Shown: positions 7,760 to 17,207, counted from the stretch's first letter. The stretch: DNA of 64,000 bases from Rhodococcus tibetensis (GCF_024438035.1 NZ_JANFQF010000028.1:1-64000), one strand, 5' to 3'. Notes: a model not told the origin generated them from the letters alone. Numbers and translations are program-made.

Positions 7760-8440
7760 TCAGCTGGAAACCGCGTTCGCCGCATCCATGATTACCTGCG
7801 CCACTTCGCGGGGGTGTGAGACCAGCGACCCGTGGGGAGCGGCGATCGAGGTGGTGGTGGCATTCATTCTTGCGGCCATCATACTCAGCGCAGCAGGTGG
7901 AATCATCGCATCGTTTTCCGCGATCTGGAACCAGGAGGGCTTGGACTTCCATGCTGGCGGTCCGATTTTGTCAGTGAGGCAATGCACCGACGTCGGTTTT
8001 TGTGTTGCGGCCATGACGGCGACCGCAGATGGGTCGTAGTCTGGAAGGAACCCTCCGGCGAAGTCGGCCCGATCGATCAGGATGAAACCATTCTCGTCAG
8101 GAACGAGATTCGCGAGGGTTCCGTAGCTCTCCAGGAGGGTCGCGGGGCTCTCGTCCTGGGCGAGTCCGAGAGCGGCAATGTATACGAGTGCGGCTACGTT
8201 ATCCTCCTCCGTCGCCGCAGCGGTGATCACGGCGCCTCCATAGGAATGGCCAACCAGGACGGTTGGGCCTTGTTGCCTGGCAAGGACGCTGCGTGTGGTT
8301 GCTACGTCGTCATCCAATGACGTCAGGGGGTTCTGTACGGCGGTGACATAGAACCCTTGGGCCTGCAGCTCGCGGATGACATGTGTCCACATTGAGCCAT
8401 CGGCCCAGGCTCCATGCACCAGCACTATGTTCGGTTTCAT
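7760..8440 (-). CDS. Alpha/beta hydrolase (EstC/MES-like)
   Basis: A 226-residue hydrolase opening with Ile-Val-Leu-Val-His-Gly-Ala-Trp-Ala-Asp-Gly-Ser-Met-Trp, the signature of the small esterases related to plant methylesterases and actinobacterial EstC. The nucleophile elbow is Gly-His-Ser-Tyr-Gly-Gly near residue 74; candidate Asp is in Ala-Glu-Asn-Asp and catalytic His in Ala-Pro-His-Gly-Ser near residue 205. The ATG at 8440 follows AAGGAG. It is divergent from the LuxR-type activator at 8728, which may control it. A C-terminal fragment of a close relative survives as a pseudogene at 18301-18423. Confidence 0.85.
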   Translation of the reverse strand: MKPNIVLVHGAWADGSMWTHVIRELQAQGFYVTAVQNPLTSLDDDVATTRSVLARQQGPTVLVGHSYGGAVITAAATEEDNVAALVYIAALGLAQDESPATLLESYGTLANLVPDENGFILIDRADFAGGFLPDYDPSAVAVMAATQKPTSVHCLTDKIGPPAWKSKPSWFQIAENDAMIPPAALSMMAARMNATTTSIAAPHGSLVSHPREVAQVIMDAANAVSS

Positions 8441-8727
8441 CTTGGTTCTCCTTGTAGCTATGAATGGCGTTAGAGGGCGGTCTTGGTCGGCTCGACCCGG
8501 GCAGTTGGCGAGGTTGATCGCGGTAGTGGCCGTGAAGTCCTTGCGCTCGTCGAGGGGATGCACAAAGCGCCGTCCACGAGGCTAAGCCGGGGGCGTCGTC
8601 CGCAAATCGGCCGTCGAATAGGTCATGTGGTCGATGTTTGCGTTGCGGCGTGCAGGCCGATCACCGATGAGGTGTCTTCGGTGACGGCGTCGGGCGGGGC
8701 GTCCCGATTCGTCGCTATTGTTCAGGA

Positions 8728-11391
8728 GTGTCGCAGGAGATCTATGGCCGCAGCGAGGAGCTGGGTCGCCTTCGTGCTTTGCTGCACGGCGCGGCCGGTG
8801 GCACCGGGCAGGCGCTGGTTGTGACGGGAGACCCGGGGATCGGCAAGAGCGCCCTCGTCGGCGCCGTTGTCGTCGAGGCGGCAGGTTTCACGGTGCTCAG
8901 GTGCGCAGCTGCGCAGAGCGAGTCCCAGCTGGCCTTCGCCGCGCTGCACGAGCTCTTGTGGCCCGTCCTCGATCGCATCGAGGGACTGCCTCCGCCGCAG
9001 CGGCGTGCGCTGAGCGGCGCACTGGGCTTGACCGACGACGCGGCGGACCGCTTCCTAGTCTCCGTGGCCGTACTGACCTTGCTCTCCGACCTGTCGTCAG
9101 TAGAGACGCCCGTGCTTGTTGTAGCCGATGACGCGCAATGGCTTGACTCGTCCACGGCCGAATGCCTTGCGTTTGTCTCGCGCAGGGTGCGCTGGGACGC
9201 AGTCGCGTTGCTGGCTGTGGCAAGCTCGCATAGCGAGACGGCGTTGGGGGAAATTCCCACCCTCCCCGTCGGCCCTCTCAGCAACGATGACGCTGCCAGG
9301 CTCCTCTCTGCCCGCAGATCGGAACTGGACCGGTCTTCGCGGGACTACGTTATCGCGGTCTCGCAGGGCAACCCACTGGCGCTGCTGACCCTCTCACCGC
9401 CAGTCGGCGCCTTGGATCCGACGGCTCCCGCGCCGGTGAGCGCGCGCATCCGAGACGCGTTCCGCTCCCGCGTCGGCGCGATGTCGGCCCAGGTGCGTGG
9501 CCAACTGCTCGTCGCCGCTGCCCAGGACGGTGCCACGCTCAGCAGTGTGCAGTCGGTGTCACGGCGTCTGGGGCTTGGCGACTGGGCGCTGGACGACACC
9601 ACCCAACCAGGGGTGGTCGGTGTCCTAGACAACAGGGTGTTGTTCCGCCATCGCCTAGTTCAGTCCGTCGTCTACGATGCGGCCACCCCGCTTGAACGGA
9701 CACAAGTACATCTGTCCTGGAGTGAAGAGCTGGCGCACGACGGCGACGAGGATCGGCGGGCATGGCACCTTGCCGCGGCCTCAGATGGTCCCGACGACGA
9801 TGTAGCGAACCTGCTCGAGGCGTCTGCGAATCGCGCCTGGCAGCGCGGCGGCCCCCAAGCGGCTGCGGCTGCCCTGCGATCGGCGGCCGAGTTGACCCGG
9901 GACCGCTCGGCCGCCGGAATGAGGCTCGCCCGGGCAGCGCGAGCGGAGTGGGAGGCGGGCAGGGTCGCCGCGGCTCGCGACCTGCTGTCCTCTTCGGTGG
10001 CGCGGATCGGATCTCGAGCCGGCCTCGTGAGCGGGGGGTTGGAGGGTTTGATCGAGTTCACGCGGGGCGACTGCGTGCGGGCGCACAAGTTGCTGCTCCG
10101 CGATGCGCGGCTCGACCCGGAAGGACCCCTGGGGCTGGAGCTGGCGGTGCTTGCGATGCGTGCGGGGTGGGCAGCCTCGCAGGTCGACCTGGAAAGTGAC
10201 GACACTATCGAGACGGCTCTGGGGCATCCTGTTCTTGCGGACATGGTGGGACGGCTGCTCGCATGGTGGCGCAGAGGCGAGGGTGTCGAGGCGTTCGCTC
10301 CGGAGGGGGAAGTGAAGGCGTGGCTGCTACCGCCCGCCCCCTATGCGGCGGTATGGGGTCTGAGCGCCGACATGCAACACCAGTACCGCTCGGTGGCCGA
10401 GCGCAGCCGTGCTGAGGGCTCGACCTCGGCGCTCGCCTTCACTCTCTCGCAGCTCGCCACAGCGGAAATATTGGGTGGGCGGTGGCAGGAAGCCGCCGCC
10501 GCCGCGACGGAGGCGCTCGAGATAGCGGAGGTGACGCAGCTAGACAGCGTCATTGCACAGTGCCACAACTCTTTGGCGTGGCTTGCCGCACTGCGCGGGG
10601 ATGTCGAGACGACGGAGAAGCTGGCCAGCGTCTCGGCGCGCATCGCGCAGCGCACGAGTGTGCGCGCTCTCGTAGCTGCCGCCCAGTGGCATCGGGGGGT
10701 GGCGCACCTGGTGACCGGGGTGCCCGCGGAGTCACTCGCGCTACTCGCTCCGATCCGCCATGTCGGAACCAGCACACATCACCCGACGTTCGCGTTGTTG
10801 GCTGCCCCCGATGCCGCCGAGGCGGCAATCCGGGTGGGTGATCGCGACGAAGCCCGAGCGCAGATTGATCTGCTGGAGCAGTGGGCCGCGCGCTCCGGGG
10901 CGCCATGGGCACGCTCGGCGCACCTAAGATCGATGGCCATGCTGTCCGACGGTGCCGAGGCAGAGCGGCTCTTCCGTGAGGCTCTTGCAGTACACGACAG
11001 CGTTGACCGGCCGCTACACCACGCCCGCACCGAGCTGTTGTTCGGGGAGTGGCTGCGACGCATGCGACGCAGACAGGAAGCCCGCCCGTACCTCGCCCGC
11101 GCCAGCGAGATGTTCGGTCGCCTCGGGTCCACCCCGCTGCTGCTGCGCGCCAAAGAGAGCCTCGATCTGGCCACCCAGGCACCACGCGGCCGTGAGTTGG
11201 TTGCCTTCAACGAGCTGACGGCGCAGGAGCTGCGGGTCTCACGGTTAGCAGCCCTCGGTAGCACCAACCGACAAATCGCGGCGCAGTTGTTCATCAGTCC
11301 CCGCACAGTCGGCCACCACCTCTCAGCGGTCTTCGCAAAACTCGGTATCACGTCGCGCGCGGAGCTGCGTGGGCGCGACTTGGGCGGGTAG
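8728..11391 (+). CDS. LuxR family (LAL-type) transcriptional activator with AAA ATPase domain
   Basis: An 887-residue protein. Walker A Gly-Asp-Pro-Gly-Ile-Gly-Lys-Ser lies at residues 34-41 and Walker B-like Val-Leu-Val-Val-Ala-Asp-Asp-Ala-Gln-Trp near 130-140, followed by a long helical repeat region and a C-terminal LuxR helix-turn-helix with Leu-Thr-Ala-Gln-Glu-Leu-Arg-Val and Asn-Arg-Gln-Ile-Ala-Ala-Gln-Leu-Phe-Ile-Ser-Pro-Arg-Thr-Val-Gly-His-His. LAL regulators activate catabolic or secondary-metabolite genes in response to an unknown ligand. The GTG at 8728 has only a poor ribosome-binding site immediately adjacent, so translation may be leaderless. Position suggests control of the divergent hydrolase and of the downstream catabolic genes (inference). 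Confidence 0.9.
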   Translation: MSQEIYGRSEELGRLRALLHGAAGGTGQALVVTGDPGIGKSALVGAVVVEAAGFTVLRCAAAQSESQLAFAALHELLWPVLDRIEGLPPPQRRALSGALGLTDDAADRFLVSVAVLTLLSDLSSVETPVLVVADDAQWLDSSTAECLAFVSRRVRWDAVALLAVASSHSETALGEIPTLPVGPLSNDDAARLLSARRSELDRSSRDYVIAVSQGNPLALLTLSPPVGALDPTAPAPVSARIRDAFRSRVGAMSAQVRGQLLVAAAQDGATLSSVQSVSRRLGLGDWALDDTTQPGVVGVLDNRVLFRHRLVQSVVYDAATPLERTQVHLSWSEELAHDGDEDRRAWHLAAASDGPDDDVANLLEASANRAWQRGGPQAAAAALRSAAELTRDRSAAGMRLARAARAEWEAGRVAAARDLLSSSVARIGSRAGLVSGGLEGLIEFTRGDCVRAHKLLLRDARLDPEGPLGLELAVLAMRAGWAASQVDLESDDTIETALGHPVLADMVGRLLAWWRRGEGVEAFAPEGEVKAWLLPPAPYAAVWGLSADMQHQYRSVAERSRAEGSTSALAFTLSQLATAEILGGRWQEAAAAATEALEIAEVTQLDSVIAQCHNSLAWLAALRGDVETTEKLASVSARIAQRTSVRALVAAAQWHRGVAHLVTGVPAESLALLAPIRHVGTSTHHPTFALLAAPDAAEAAIRVGDRDEARAQIDLLEQWAARSGAPWARSAHLRSMAMLSDGAEAERLFREALAVHDSVDRPLHHARTELLFGEWLRRMRRRQEARPYLARASEMFGRLGSTPLLLRAKESLDLATQAPRGRELVAFNELTAQELRVSRLAALGSTNRQIAAQLFISPRTVGHHLSAVFAKLGITSRAELRGRDLGG

Positions 11392-11490
11392 TTCCTGCGC
11401 AGCGCACGCGGAAGGCATGACCGATTCGGCGACCGATGCGCCCACTGGCTTGGGAACGCTTGACTCGACGAGGGCTCGGTCAACGTAGTT

Positions 11491-11528
11491 CCTGCTCCGT
11501 GTGGTGGTAACACCCCGTACGGAGCAGG
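11491..11528. promoter_or_regulatory. Long hairpin between the LuxR and NAD(P)-binding genes
   Basis: A perfect 10-bp stem, CCTGCTCCGT paired with ACGGAGCAGG, encloses an 18-nt loop that itself contains GGTG-4-CACC. It begins 100 nt after the LuxR stop and ends 75 nt before the next gene. There is no T-run, so either a weak terminator or a protein-binding/leader structure is possible. Confidence 0.4.
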
Positions 11529-11602
11529 CCTCGCCGACCGCGCCTCCCACCTCGGCGAGCCATATCCGCGCGCCTATAAATACACATCGGGAGGAGTCAC
11601 CT

Positions 11603-12241
11603 GTGACCACCGCGATCATCGGGACGGGAAACATCGGAAGCCGCCTGGCGGCGGATCTTGTCGAAGGCGGCGAGCCCGTCTTGTTGGCAGGCAGGGAGAT
11701 CGCGAGCGCGCAGTTGCTCGCCGCCTCGTTGGGCGAGAACGCGACCGCTGTCACTATCGACGACGCGTTTACTCGAGCGGACGTCATCATCTTCGCGGTC
11801 TGGCTCGACACGACCAAAACTCTCTTGACGAGGCACGCGGACTCGCTGGCAGGCAAGATTCTCGTGGATCCCTCGAATCCCATCGAGCCTGACGGAAACG
11901 GGGGCTTTGTCAAAAACATCGCAGTCGGCGATTCCGCCGGACTGATCTTGTCCGGATTACTGCCAACCGGCTCAAGGCTGGTCAAGGCGTTCGGCACGCT
12001 CGCGGCCGAGACGCTCACCTCGGCGTCGCGAAGGACTCCGGAGCTCGCGGTCGGCTTCTACGCAGCCGACGACGACTTCGCCGGTGCCACGGTCGCCCGG
12101 CTGATCGCCGCGGCGGGTTTCGACCCGATCAAGATCGGTGGCATCGACCAATCGATTCGCATCGAAGTCTTCGGCGACCTCCACGAGTTCGGTGCCTTGG
12201 GCAAGGCGGTGAACCGCGCCGAGGCTCTCGCAGCGCTCTGA
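11603..12241 (+). CDS. NAD(P)-binding oxidoreductase, NADPH:F420 reductase-like
   Basis: A 212-residue Rossmann protein starting Ala-Ile-Ile-Gly-Thr-Gly-Asn-Ile-Gly-Ser-Arg-Leu, the GxGxxG dinucleotide motif at the extreme N-terminus. Further landmarks are Val-Ile-Ile-Phe-Ala-Val-Trp, Leu-Val-Asp-Pro-Ser-Asn-Pro and Leu-Val-Lys-Ala-Phe-Gly-Thr, in the order seen in F420-dependent NADP reductases and related proteins. GTG at 11603 follows GGGAGGAG. It is a paralogue of the gene at 25046 (shared Ile-Phe-Ala-Val-Trp-Leu-Asp-Thr and Val-Lys-Ala-Phe-Gly-Thr blocks). It might supply reduced cofactor or act as a dehydrogenase; the substrate is unknown. Confidence 0.8.
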   Translation: MTTAIIGTGNIGSRLAADLVEGGEPVLLAGREIASAQLLAASLGENATAVTIDDAFTRADVIIFAVWLDTTKTLLTRHADSLAGKILVDPSNPIEPDGNGGFVKNIAVGDSAGLILSGLLPTGSRLVKAFGTLAAETLTSASRRTPELAVGFYAADDDFAGATVARLIAAAGFDPIKIGGIDQSIRIEVFGDLHEFGALGKAVNRAEALAAL

Positions 12242-12574
12242 GACCGGGGTTGCCCCATGACCCCCAACTGAACAGGGCTTCGCCCGAATCGTCGGTAATG
12301 CCTTCCGCCGCCTCACGCGTGCCGCTCACGGACGCGTCGGAGCGATCCTGGCCTTGACTTGTGTGCCGATACGCAGGTCGAGATCTAGCGACGGCAATCT
12401 ACTTACCGACGCACTCGATCCGCCCCAACACGGAAGTCCTTCGAGGTGGCAGACCTGGAGAGATCCCGCGTTTGCGGTGGCGACCGCGCCGTCGTGGCTG
12501 CGAAGCCGGATTCAAGTTCGTACCAAGTTCGCTCCGACCACCGCGTCGGAGCCGCAAAGCGGAGGAATGATGTG
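12242..12574. other. Intergenic region before the aldehyde dehydrogenase
   Basis: 333 bp with no supported gene. It would hold the promoter of the catabolic set beginning at 12575. I found no convincing repeat or operator. An upstream in-frame extension of the dehydrogenase to 12446 exists but is not supported by a ribosome-binding site. Confidence 0.4.
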
Positions 12575-14038
12575 ATGACCGCAATAGAAAAAAACGGCGC
12601 CGCCCTGCACTGGATTGACGGTGAATGGGTCGATTCACCCGAGCACGGCACGAGTGTCAACCCTGCGACGGGCATCGAGATCGGCACGTACGCCATTGGT
12701 GGGGCGGCAGAGACCGAGCACGCGATCGACATCGCGGAGCGGGTCTTCAAGACTACCTCCTGGCGTTTCGACCGTCCGCTTCGAGCGAGGGTCCTCAACG
12801 CCATGGCCGCCCGCTTCGAGGCCAGGGCAGACGAGTTGGCGACTCTGCTCTCGCAGGAGAACGGCAAGATTCTTCGTGACGCCCAGTTCGAGGTGGGCAT
12901 GGCCGCACCGGTATTGCGATTCAACGCGGCCCTCGCTCTGACCGACACTGGGAGGAGCAGCCAGGTTCAGGCTGGCAGGCTCGGACTGATGGTCCGGGAC
13001 GCGGCCGGAGTGGCGGGGGTGATCGCGCCCTGGAACGCACCCGTCGCCTTGGCTTTGAGATCCATCGCTCCAGCCCTCGCGGCGGGAACAACAACTGTGG
13101 TGAGCCTGCCTGTCCAGACCGCGCAAACGAACGCGCTAATTGCCGAAATCATCGCTACCACACCAGAACTCCCTAAGGGAGTGGTGAACATCATAAATGG
13201 CGGCTTTGCAACAGGCGACACGATCGTCAGGTCGTCCCGGGTTCCGGTCATCAGCTTCACCGGTAGCACCAAGACTGGCAAAGCCATCATGTCCAACGCG
13301 TCTGCAAACCTCAAGAGAGTGGGGCTCGAGCTTGGCGGAAAGGCACCCATGATCATCTTCGACGATGCAGACCTGGATGTAGCGATCCCCAAAGTGGTCG
13401 CAGCGCTTACCGTCTTCGCTGGCCAGTTCTGCATGACCGGTAGCCGTCTGCTGGTTCAGTCTGGTGTCGCGGAAAAGGTTCGTGAAGCGTTGGCGTCACG
13501 GTTGGAGGAGATCAAGGTAGGTCCTGGACTAGACCCAGCCAGCGAGATGGGTCCGATTATCGACAAGAAGAACGTCGAGCGCATCGACGGGTTGGTCGAG
13601 GACGCGATCGCAACTGGAGCGGAGGTGATCGTACGCGGCGGACCCATCACCGACGGGCCGCTCGCGGCGGGGTCCTTCTACCGGCCAACGCTTCTCGCGG
13701 TCACCGACCCGAACCTGCCGATCGTCCAGTCAGAAGTCTTTGGGCCGGTGCTGTGCATGGAGACGTTCGAGACCGAGGCCGAGGCAGTCGCGCTCGCGAA
13801 CAACAGCGAGTACGGGCTGAGCGCGAGCGTCTTCTCCCGCGACATAGACCTTCCTCTCCGGGTTGCGCTGCAACTGGAGTCCGGAACTGTGTGGATTAAC
13901 GACTGGGCGGCATTGCAGGACCAGTTCGAAGAGGGTGGGTACAAGGCGAGCGGACAAGGTCGCATGCGAGGATTCGCGGTAATCGACGACTTCATCGAGT
14001 TCAAGCACATCGCGTTCACGCCCGGGCTGCCGTCGTAG
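12575..14038 (+). CDS. Aldehyde dehydrogenase family protein
   Basis: A 487-residue NAD(P)-dependent aldehyde dehydrogenase. Visible motifs in order: Pro-Trp-Asn-Ala-Pro-Val (cofactor/substrate loop), Phe-Thr-Gly-Ser-Thr-Lys-Thr-Gly (Rossmann), Leu-Glu-Leu-Gly-Gly-Lys-Ala-Pro with the general-base Glu, Phe-Ala-Gly-Gln-Phe-Cys-Met-Thr with the catalytic Cys, and Glu-Val-Phe-Gly-Pro-Val-Leu. Length is normal. ATG at 12575 follows GGAGGA. It heads a run of plus-strand catabolic genes and would oxidise an aldehyde made by the GMC or zinc alcohol dehydrogenases encoded downstream (inference). Confidence 0.92.
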   Translation: MTAIEKNGAALHWIDGEWVDSPEHGTSVNPATGIEIGTYAIGGAAETEHAIDIAERVFKTTSWRFDRPLRARVLNAMAARFEARADELATLLSQENGKILRDAQFEVGMAAPVLRFNAALALTDTGRSSQVQAGRLGLMVRDAAGVAGVIAPWNAPVALALRSIAPALAAGTTTVVSLPVQTAQTNALIAEIIATTPELPKGVVNIINGGFATGDTIVRSSRVPVISFTGSTKTGKAIMSNASANLKRVGLELGGKAPMIIFDDADLDVAIPKVVAALTVFAGQFCMTGSRLLVQSGVAEKVREALASRLEEIKVGPGLDPASEMGPIIDKKNVERIDGLVEDAIATGAEVIVRGGPITDGPLAAGSFYRPTLLAVTDPNLPIVQSEVFGPVLCMETFETEAEAVALANNSEYGLSASVFSRDIDLPLRVALQLESGTVWINDWAALQDQFEEGGYKASGQGRMRGFAVIDDFIEFKHIAFTPGLPS

Positions 14039-14449
14039 CCTGCAAGCGACGGAGCCCGATCGAGGTGGGGCAGTTCACGCATTGTATTGCCGCTGTGCGG
14101 CTATCGGGTTCGCGCCAACGGTTTCAGAGTCACGCACAAATCGTCACCAACCGGCATGGGTCGAGATGCCGAGAATGTCAGGCTCGTCGCGTTGCTTCGG
14201 ACCAGGTCTGAAAGACATTGCCTTCCCACCCTACCCATTCGATGACGGATTCGCTCCGCGAGAGGTTCGTGCATTCTGTTTCGGGACAAGTCCGGGAATT
14301 TGAGTGGTCCGCTACAGAATCTCCTCCGAGTTCGCCCGATTTTCGGGCGGACCGCCCTAATGCCTTCCGCATGTCACGGGTTCCGGCGACTCATCCTTTT
14401 CGTCCATCTTTGTTCACCCGCTATCGGCAATTGAAGGGAGTTTGCCTAA
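14039..14449. other. Intergenic region before the decarboxylase gene
   Basis: 411 bp without a supported gene. A short inverted repeat (gattttCGGGCGG-acCGCCCtaat region at about 14338-14360) could be a terminator for the aldehyde dehydrogenase or a leader structure. Small open frames on both strands lack ribosome-binding sites. Confidence 0.4.
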
Positions 14450-15454
14450 ATGATCGACAAGATTGCACTCGAGGAGCACGTCAGCACGCCGTTGAACAAC
14501 TCGCTGTGGAATTCAGAGGGCGAGGCGGCCCGCAACGGCCGCGACTACATGGCGGCGGTTGAAGCTGATCTGCTTGATGTCGACAACCGTATCCAGCGGC
14601 TCGAGGCGAACGGCGTCGGCTACTCGATTCTGTCGCTGACGTCGCCGGGCATCCAAGGCATCACCAACGCGGCCCAGGCAACCGCGGTGGCCCGGGAAAC
14701 CAACGACTACGTGAAGACGGTGTATGTCGACAAGTACCCGAAGCATCTCGGCTTCTTCGCAGCGGTGGCGATGCAAGACCCCGAGCGTGCGGCGGACGAG
14801 CTCGAGCGGTGCGTCAAGAGCCTGGGCGCCCACGGCGCCCTGATCAACGGCTACACCGACGTCGAGGGTACCGAGGATGGTCATTACCTCGACGGCGAGG
14901 AATCCGTCGTGTTTTTTGCCAAGGCTGCGGAACTGGGAGTGCCGATTTACCTGCACCCCCGTGAGCCGCATCCGCGGGATCAGAAGATCTACGCCGAATA
15001 CACCGCCCTCGTCGGGTCGGCGTGGGGTTTCGCACACGAGACCGCGACGCATGCGATCCGCCTGATCTTGTCCGGGTTATTCGACAAGGTCCCCGACACG
15101 CAAATCATTCTGGGCCACCAAGCCGAAGGGCTGCCGCTCATGCTGCCCCGCCTGACGCACCGTCTGTGGAAACAGCGCGAGGGAGTGGGACTCGGCAGGA
15201 ACGAGCGCCCCGCCGAGGAAGTCTTCCGCAACAATTTCTACGCCACCACCGCCGGCCACTTTCACACCAACGCTCTCCAGAACACCATCGCGGAACTCGG
15301 TGTCGACCGCACTCTGTTCTCCATCGACTACCCATACGAGGACATCGAGCAGGCCACCGAATGGTTCGACCAGGCCCTGATCCCCGAGGACAGCCGCGTG
15401 AAGATCGGCCGCACCAACGCCGAGCGCCTATTTGGATTGGAGATCACCAAGTGA
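14450..15454 (+). CDS. Amidohydrolase-family decarboxylase, gamma-resorcylate (2,6-dihydroxybenzoate) decarboxylase-like
   Basis: A 334-residue metal-dependent decarboxylase of the amidohydrolase superfamily. It starts Lys-Ile-Ala-Leu-Glu-Glu-His, giving the Glu-x-His metal ligands typical of gamma-resorcylate, 2,3-dihydroxybenzoate and salicylate decarboxylases. Other landmarks are Tyr-Leu-His-Pro-Arg (ligand His), Glu-Thr-Ala-x-His-Ala-Ile-Arg-Leu, Ile-Ile-Leu-Gly-His-Gln-Ala-Glu-Gly (catalytic region) and Phe-Ser-Ile-Asp-Tyr-Pro-Tyr-Glu (ligand Asp). These enzymes reversibly decarboxylate hydroxybenzoates without a redox cofactor. The gene overlaps the following GMC gene (GTGA), so the products probably act together. 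Which hydroxybenzoate is used cannot be read from sequence. Confidence 0.85.
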   Translation: MIDKIALEEHVSTPLNNSLWNSEGEAARNGRDYMAAVEADLLDVDNRIQRLEANGVGYSILSLTSPGIQGITNAAQATAVARETNDYVKTVYVDKYPKHLGFFAAVAMQDPERAADELERCVKSLGAHGALINGYTDVEGTEDGHYLDGEESVVFFAKAAELGVPIYLHPREPHPRDQKIYAEYTALVGSAWGFAHETATHAIRLILSGLFDKVPDTQIILGHQAEGLPLMLPRLTHRLWKQREGVGLGRNERPAEEVFRNNFYATTAGHFHTNALQNTIAELGVDRTLFSIDYPYEDIEQATEWFDQALIPEDSRVKIGRTNAERLFGLEITK

Positions 15455-16914
15455 ACAACACCGTCGTAATCGTCGGCGGCGGCTCAGCCGGCGCCGTGCT
15501 TGCTTCCCGTCTTTCGGAGAATCCCGGCCGTCAAATAACTTTGGTTGAGGCAGGGCCCGCCTACCGGGCCGCCGAGTTCCCCCAGACAGTCACCAACGCC
15601 CAGCTCCTGGGTGCCTTCACAGGGGCCGACTGGGGTTACCAGTCGGCCCCCGGAGCCCTCGATCACCCGATTGCGCTTTACCGCGGGAAGGTCCTCGGCG
15701 GAAGCTCGGCAGTCAACGGCTCGGTGTTCATTCGCCCCACCACCGCCGACATCGACCGTTGGCGGGCGGCAGGGGCGGCTGCTTTCACACAAGGGGCCTT
15801 CATCGAGGCTTTCGAGCGAATCCAGGTGCCAGTCCACACCCTTGAACGGGACGAGCTCAGCAAGGTTCAGCGCAGCTTCACGGACGCGGCCGACCGTGCA
15901 GGCGTGCCCGAGTCCAAGGGCTTCAACTCCGCGAATCCCGCTGGCTGGGGCGCCTACCCGATGAACGTGGTCGACGGCGTACGCGTGAACACCGCCCTCG
16001 CCTACCTCACCGACGAGGTCCGCAGCCGACCGAATCTGACCGTCCGCGGCAATACGACTGTCGACGCCGTGGTGTTCGAGGAAGGCACCACTACCGCCAC
16101 GGGTATCCGCCTGACGGACGGGGAGGTCATCGCCGCCGACGAAGTCGTCCTCTCCGCGGGCACTTACGGCTCGGCCGCAATCCTCCTGCGTTCCGGAATC
16201 GGCCCTGCGCGCGGCCTCGCCGACCTCGGTATCGCCACGGTCGTGGACGCACCAGTCGGAAAGCATATTCAGGATCACCCGTTCTACTACAACGCCTACG
16301 CCGCGGATGCACAGAAAATCGGCACTCAGACGCCGGTTATCGGCGCCAAGGTCTGGGCCGCAGGCACAATGGCGGCCGCCGGCGAGTTCGACATCCATAT
16401 CACCGCGACCCACCTCATCGACCAAAGCCTCAGTCCCACCGGCGCGGCTTTCGTCCTAGCGGTCGCTTTGACCAGGCCTGCCTCCCGTGGAACCATCACC
16501 TTGGCTTCGAAGGATGCGAACGTCGCTCCGATAATCGACCTCAATTTGTTGGGGGAGCAGAGCGACCGGGACCGCCTCGCTGAGGCAATCCAGCTCGCTC
16601 GCAGGATCGGTCGGACCGCACCGCTGAGCGACCTCGTCGTCGCAGAAATGATGCCCGGCGCCGACGCGACCGATACCGACATCACGAAGTCGGCCCTTCA
16701 CACACTCGATACCTACCACCATCCAGTCAGCTCTGCGCCCATCGGCCCACAGGGAACGGAGTACGCGGTCGTCGACACCCATGGTGGGGTATACGGGACA
16801 ACCCGGCTGCGTGTCGTGGACGCCTCGATTCTGCCGGACGCACCCTCCGTCGCCACCAACCCCTCGGTCATCTCGGTTGCGGAAATAGTCGCTGCCAGGG
16901 TTTACGGCGCTTGA
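15451..16914 (+). CDS. GMC family FAD-dependent oxidoreductase
   Basis: A 487-residue flavoprotein beginning Val-Val-Ile-Val-Gly-Gly-Gly-Ser-Ala-Gly-Ala-Val-Leu-Ala, the FAD-binding motif, followed by Gly-Lys-Val-Leu-Gly-Gly-Ser-Ser-Ala-Val-Asn-Gly, the GMC signature. The C-terminal active-site region reads Tyr-His-His-Pro-Val-Ser-Ser-Ala-Pro, not the usual His-x-x-Gly-Thr, and the last His/Asn position is Ala-Thr-Asn-Pro-Ser. GTG at 15451 overlaps the decarboxylase stop by 4 nt, so translation is coupled. GMC enzymes oxidise alcohols, often aryl alcohols. The altered C-terminal motif suggests a substrate different from that of the second GMC protein at 18646. Confidence 0.88.
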   Translation: MNNTVVIVGGGSAGAVLASRLSENPGRQITLVEAGPAYRAAEFPQTVTNAQLLGAFTGADWGYQSAPGALDHPIALYRGKVLGGSSAVNGSVFIRPTTADIDRWRAAGAAAFTQGAFIEAFERIQVPVHTLERDELSKVQRSFTDAADRAGVPESKGFNSANPAGWGAYPMNVVDGVRVNTALAYLTDEVRSRPNLTVRGNTTVDAVVFEEGTTTATGIRLTDGEVIAADEVVLSAGTYGSAAILLRSGIGPARGLADLGIATVVDAPVGKHIQDHPFYYNAYAADAQKIGTQTPVIGAKVWAAGTMAAAGEFDIHITATHLIDQSLSPTGAAFVLAVALTRPASRGTITLASKDANVAPIIDLNLLGEQSDRDRLAEAIQLARRIGRTAPLSDLVVAEMMPGADATDTDITKSALHTLDTYHHPVSSAPIGPQGTEYAVVDTHGGVYGTTRLRVVDASILPDAPSVATNPSVISVAEIVAARVYGA

Positions 16915-16962
16915 CGGACGCCTTCGCTCACGACCACAAGACCTTCCACACAACAACAACGT

Positions 16963-17207
16963 CGGCTCGTGCGCTTCATAGGCGCGGCCGAGATCTCAGC
17001 TGCCATCGGACTGATCGCCGGAATCTTCTGGTAACCCATCGGAATCGCCGCAAAGGTCGGTTTCGCGCTGTTGCTGGTTGGTGCTGTGGCCTTTCATGTT
17101 CGCGCGGGCGACTGCAAAACTCCGGAGACCCGCGGCGCGGCAGCGGCCCCAACGTTTTGATCGCGCTCTCGTCGGCGGTTGCCGTCACTCTCACCCCGGC
17201 CAACTAG
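16963..17207 (+). pseudogene. DoxX-family membrane protein remnant
   Basis: Reads Val-Arg-Phe-Ile-Gly-Ala-Ala-Glu-Ile, hydrophobic helix, Gly-Ile-Phe-Trp, then a TAA stop at 17032-17034 where the intact gene at 27358 has Gln-Pro-Ile-Gly. It continues Pro-Ile-Gly-Ile-Ala-Ala-Lys-Val-Gly-Phe-Ala-Leu-Leu-Leu-Val-Gly-Ala-Val and Thr-Pro-Glu-Thr-Arg-Gly, then changes frame near 17153 and ends Ala-Val-Ala-Val-Thr-Leu-Thr before TAG at 17205. The 5' part is missing. It is therefore a dead paralogue of the DoxX gene at 27358-27729, carrying one nonsense change and one frameshift. Confidence 0.8.

Noticed and set aside
15484-16425. 313-codon minus-strand frame
   Set aside because: It is the antisense shadow of the GMC oxidoreductase gene and has no recognisable domain.
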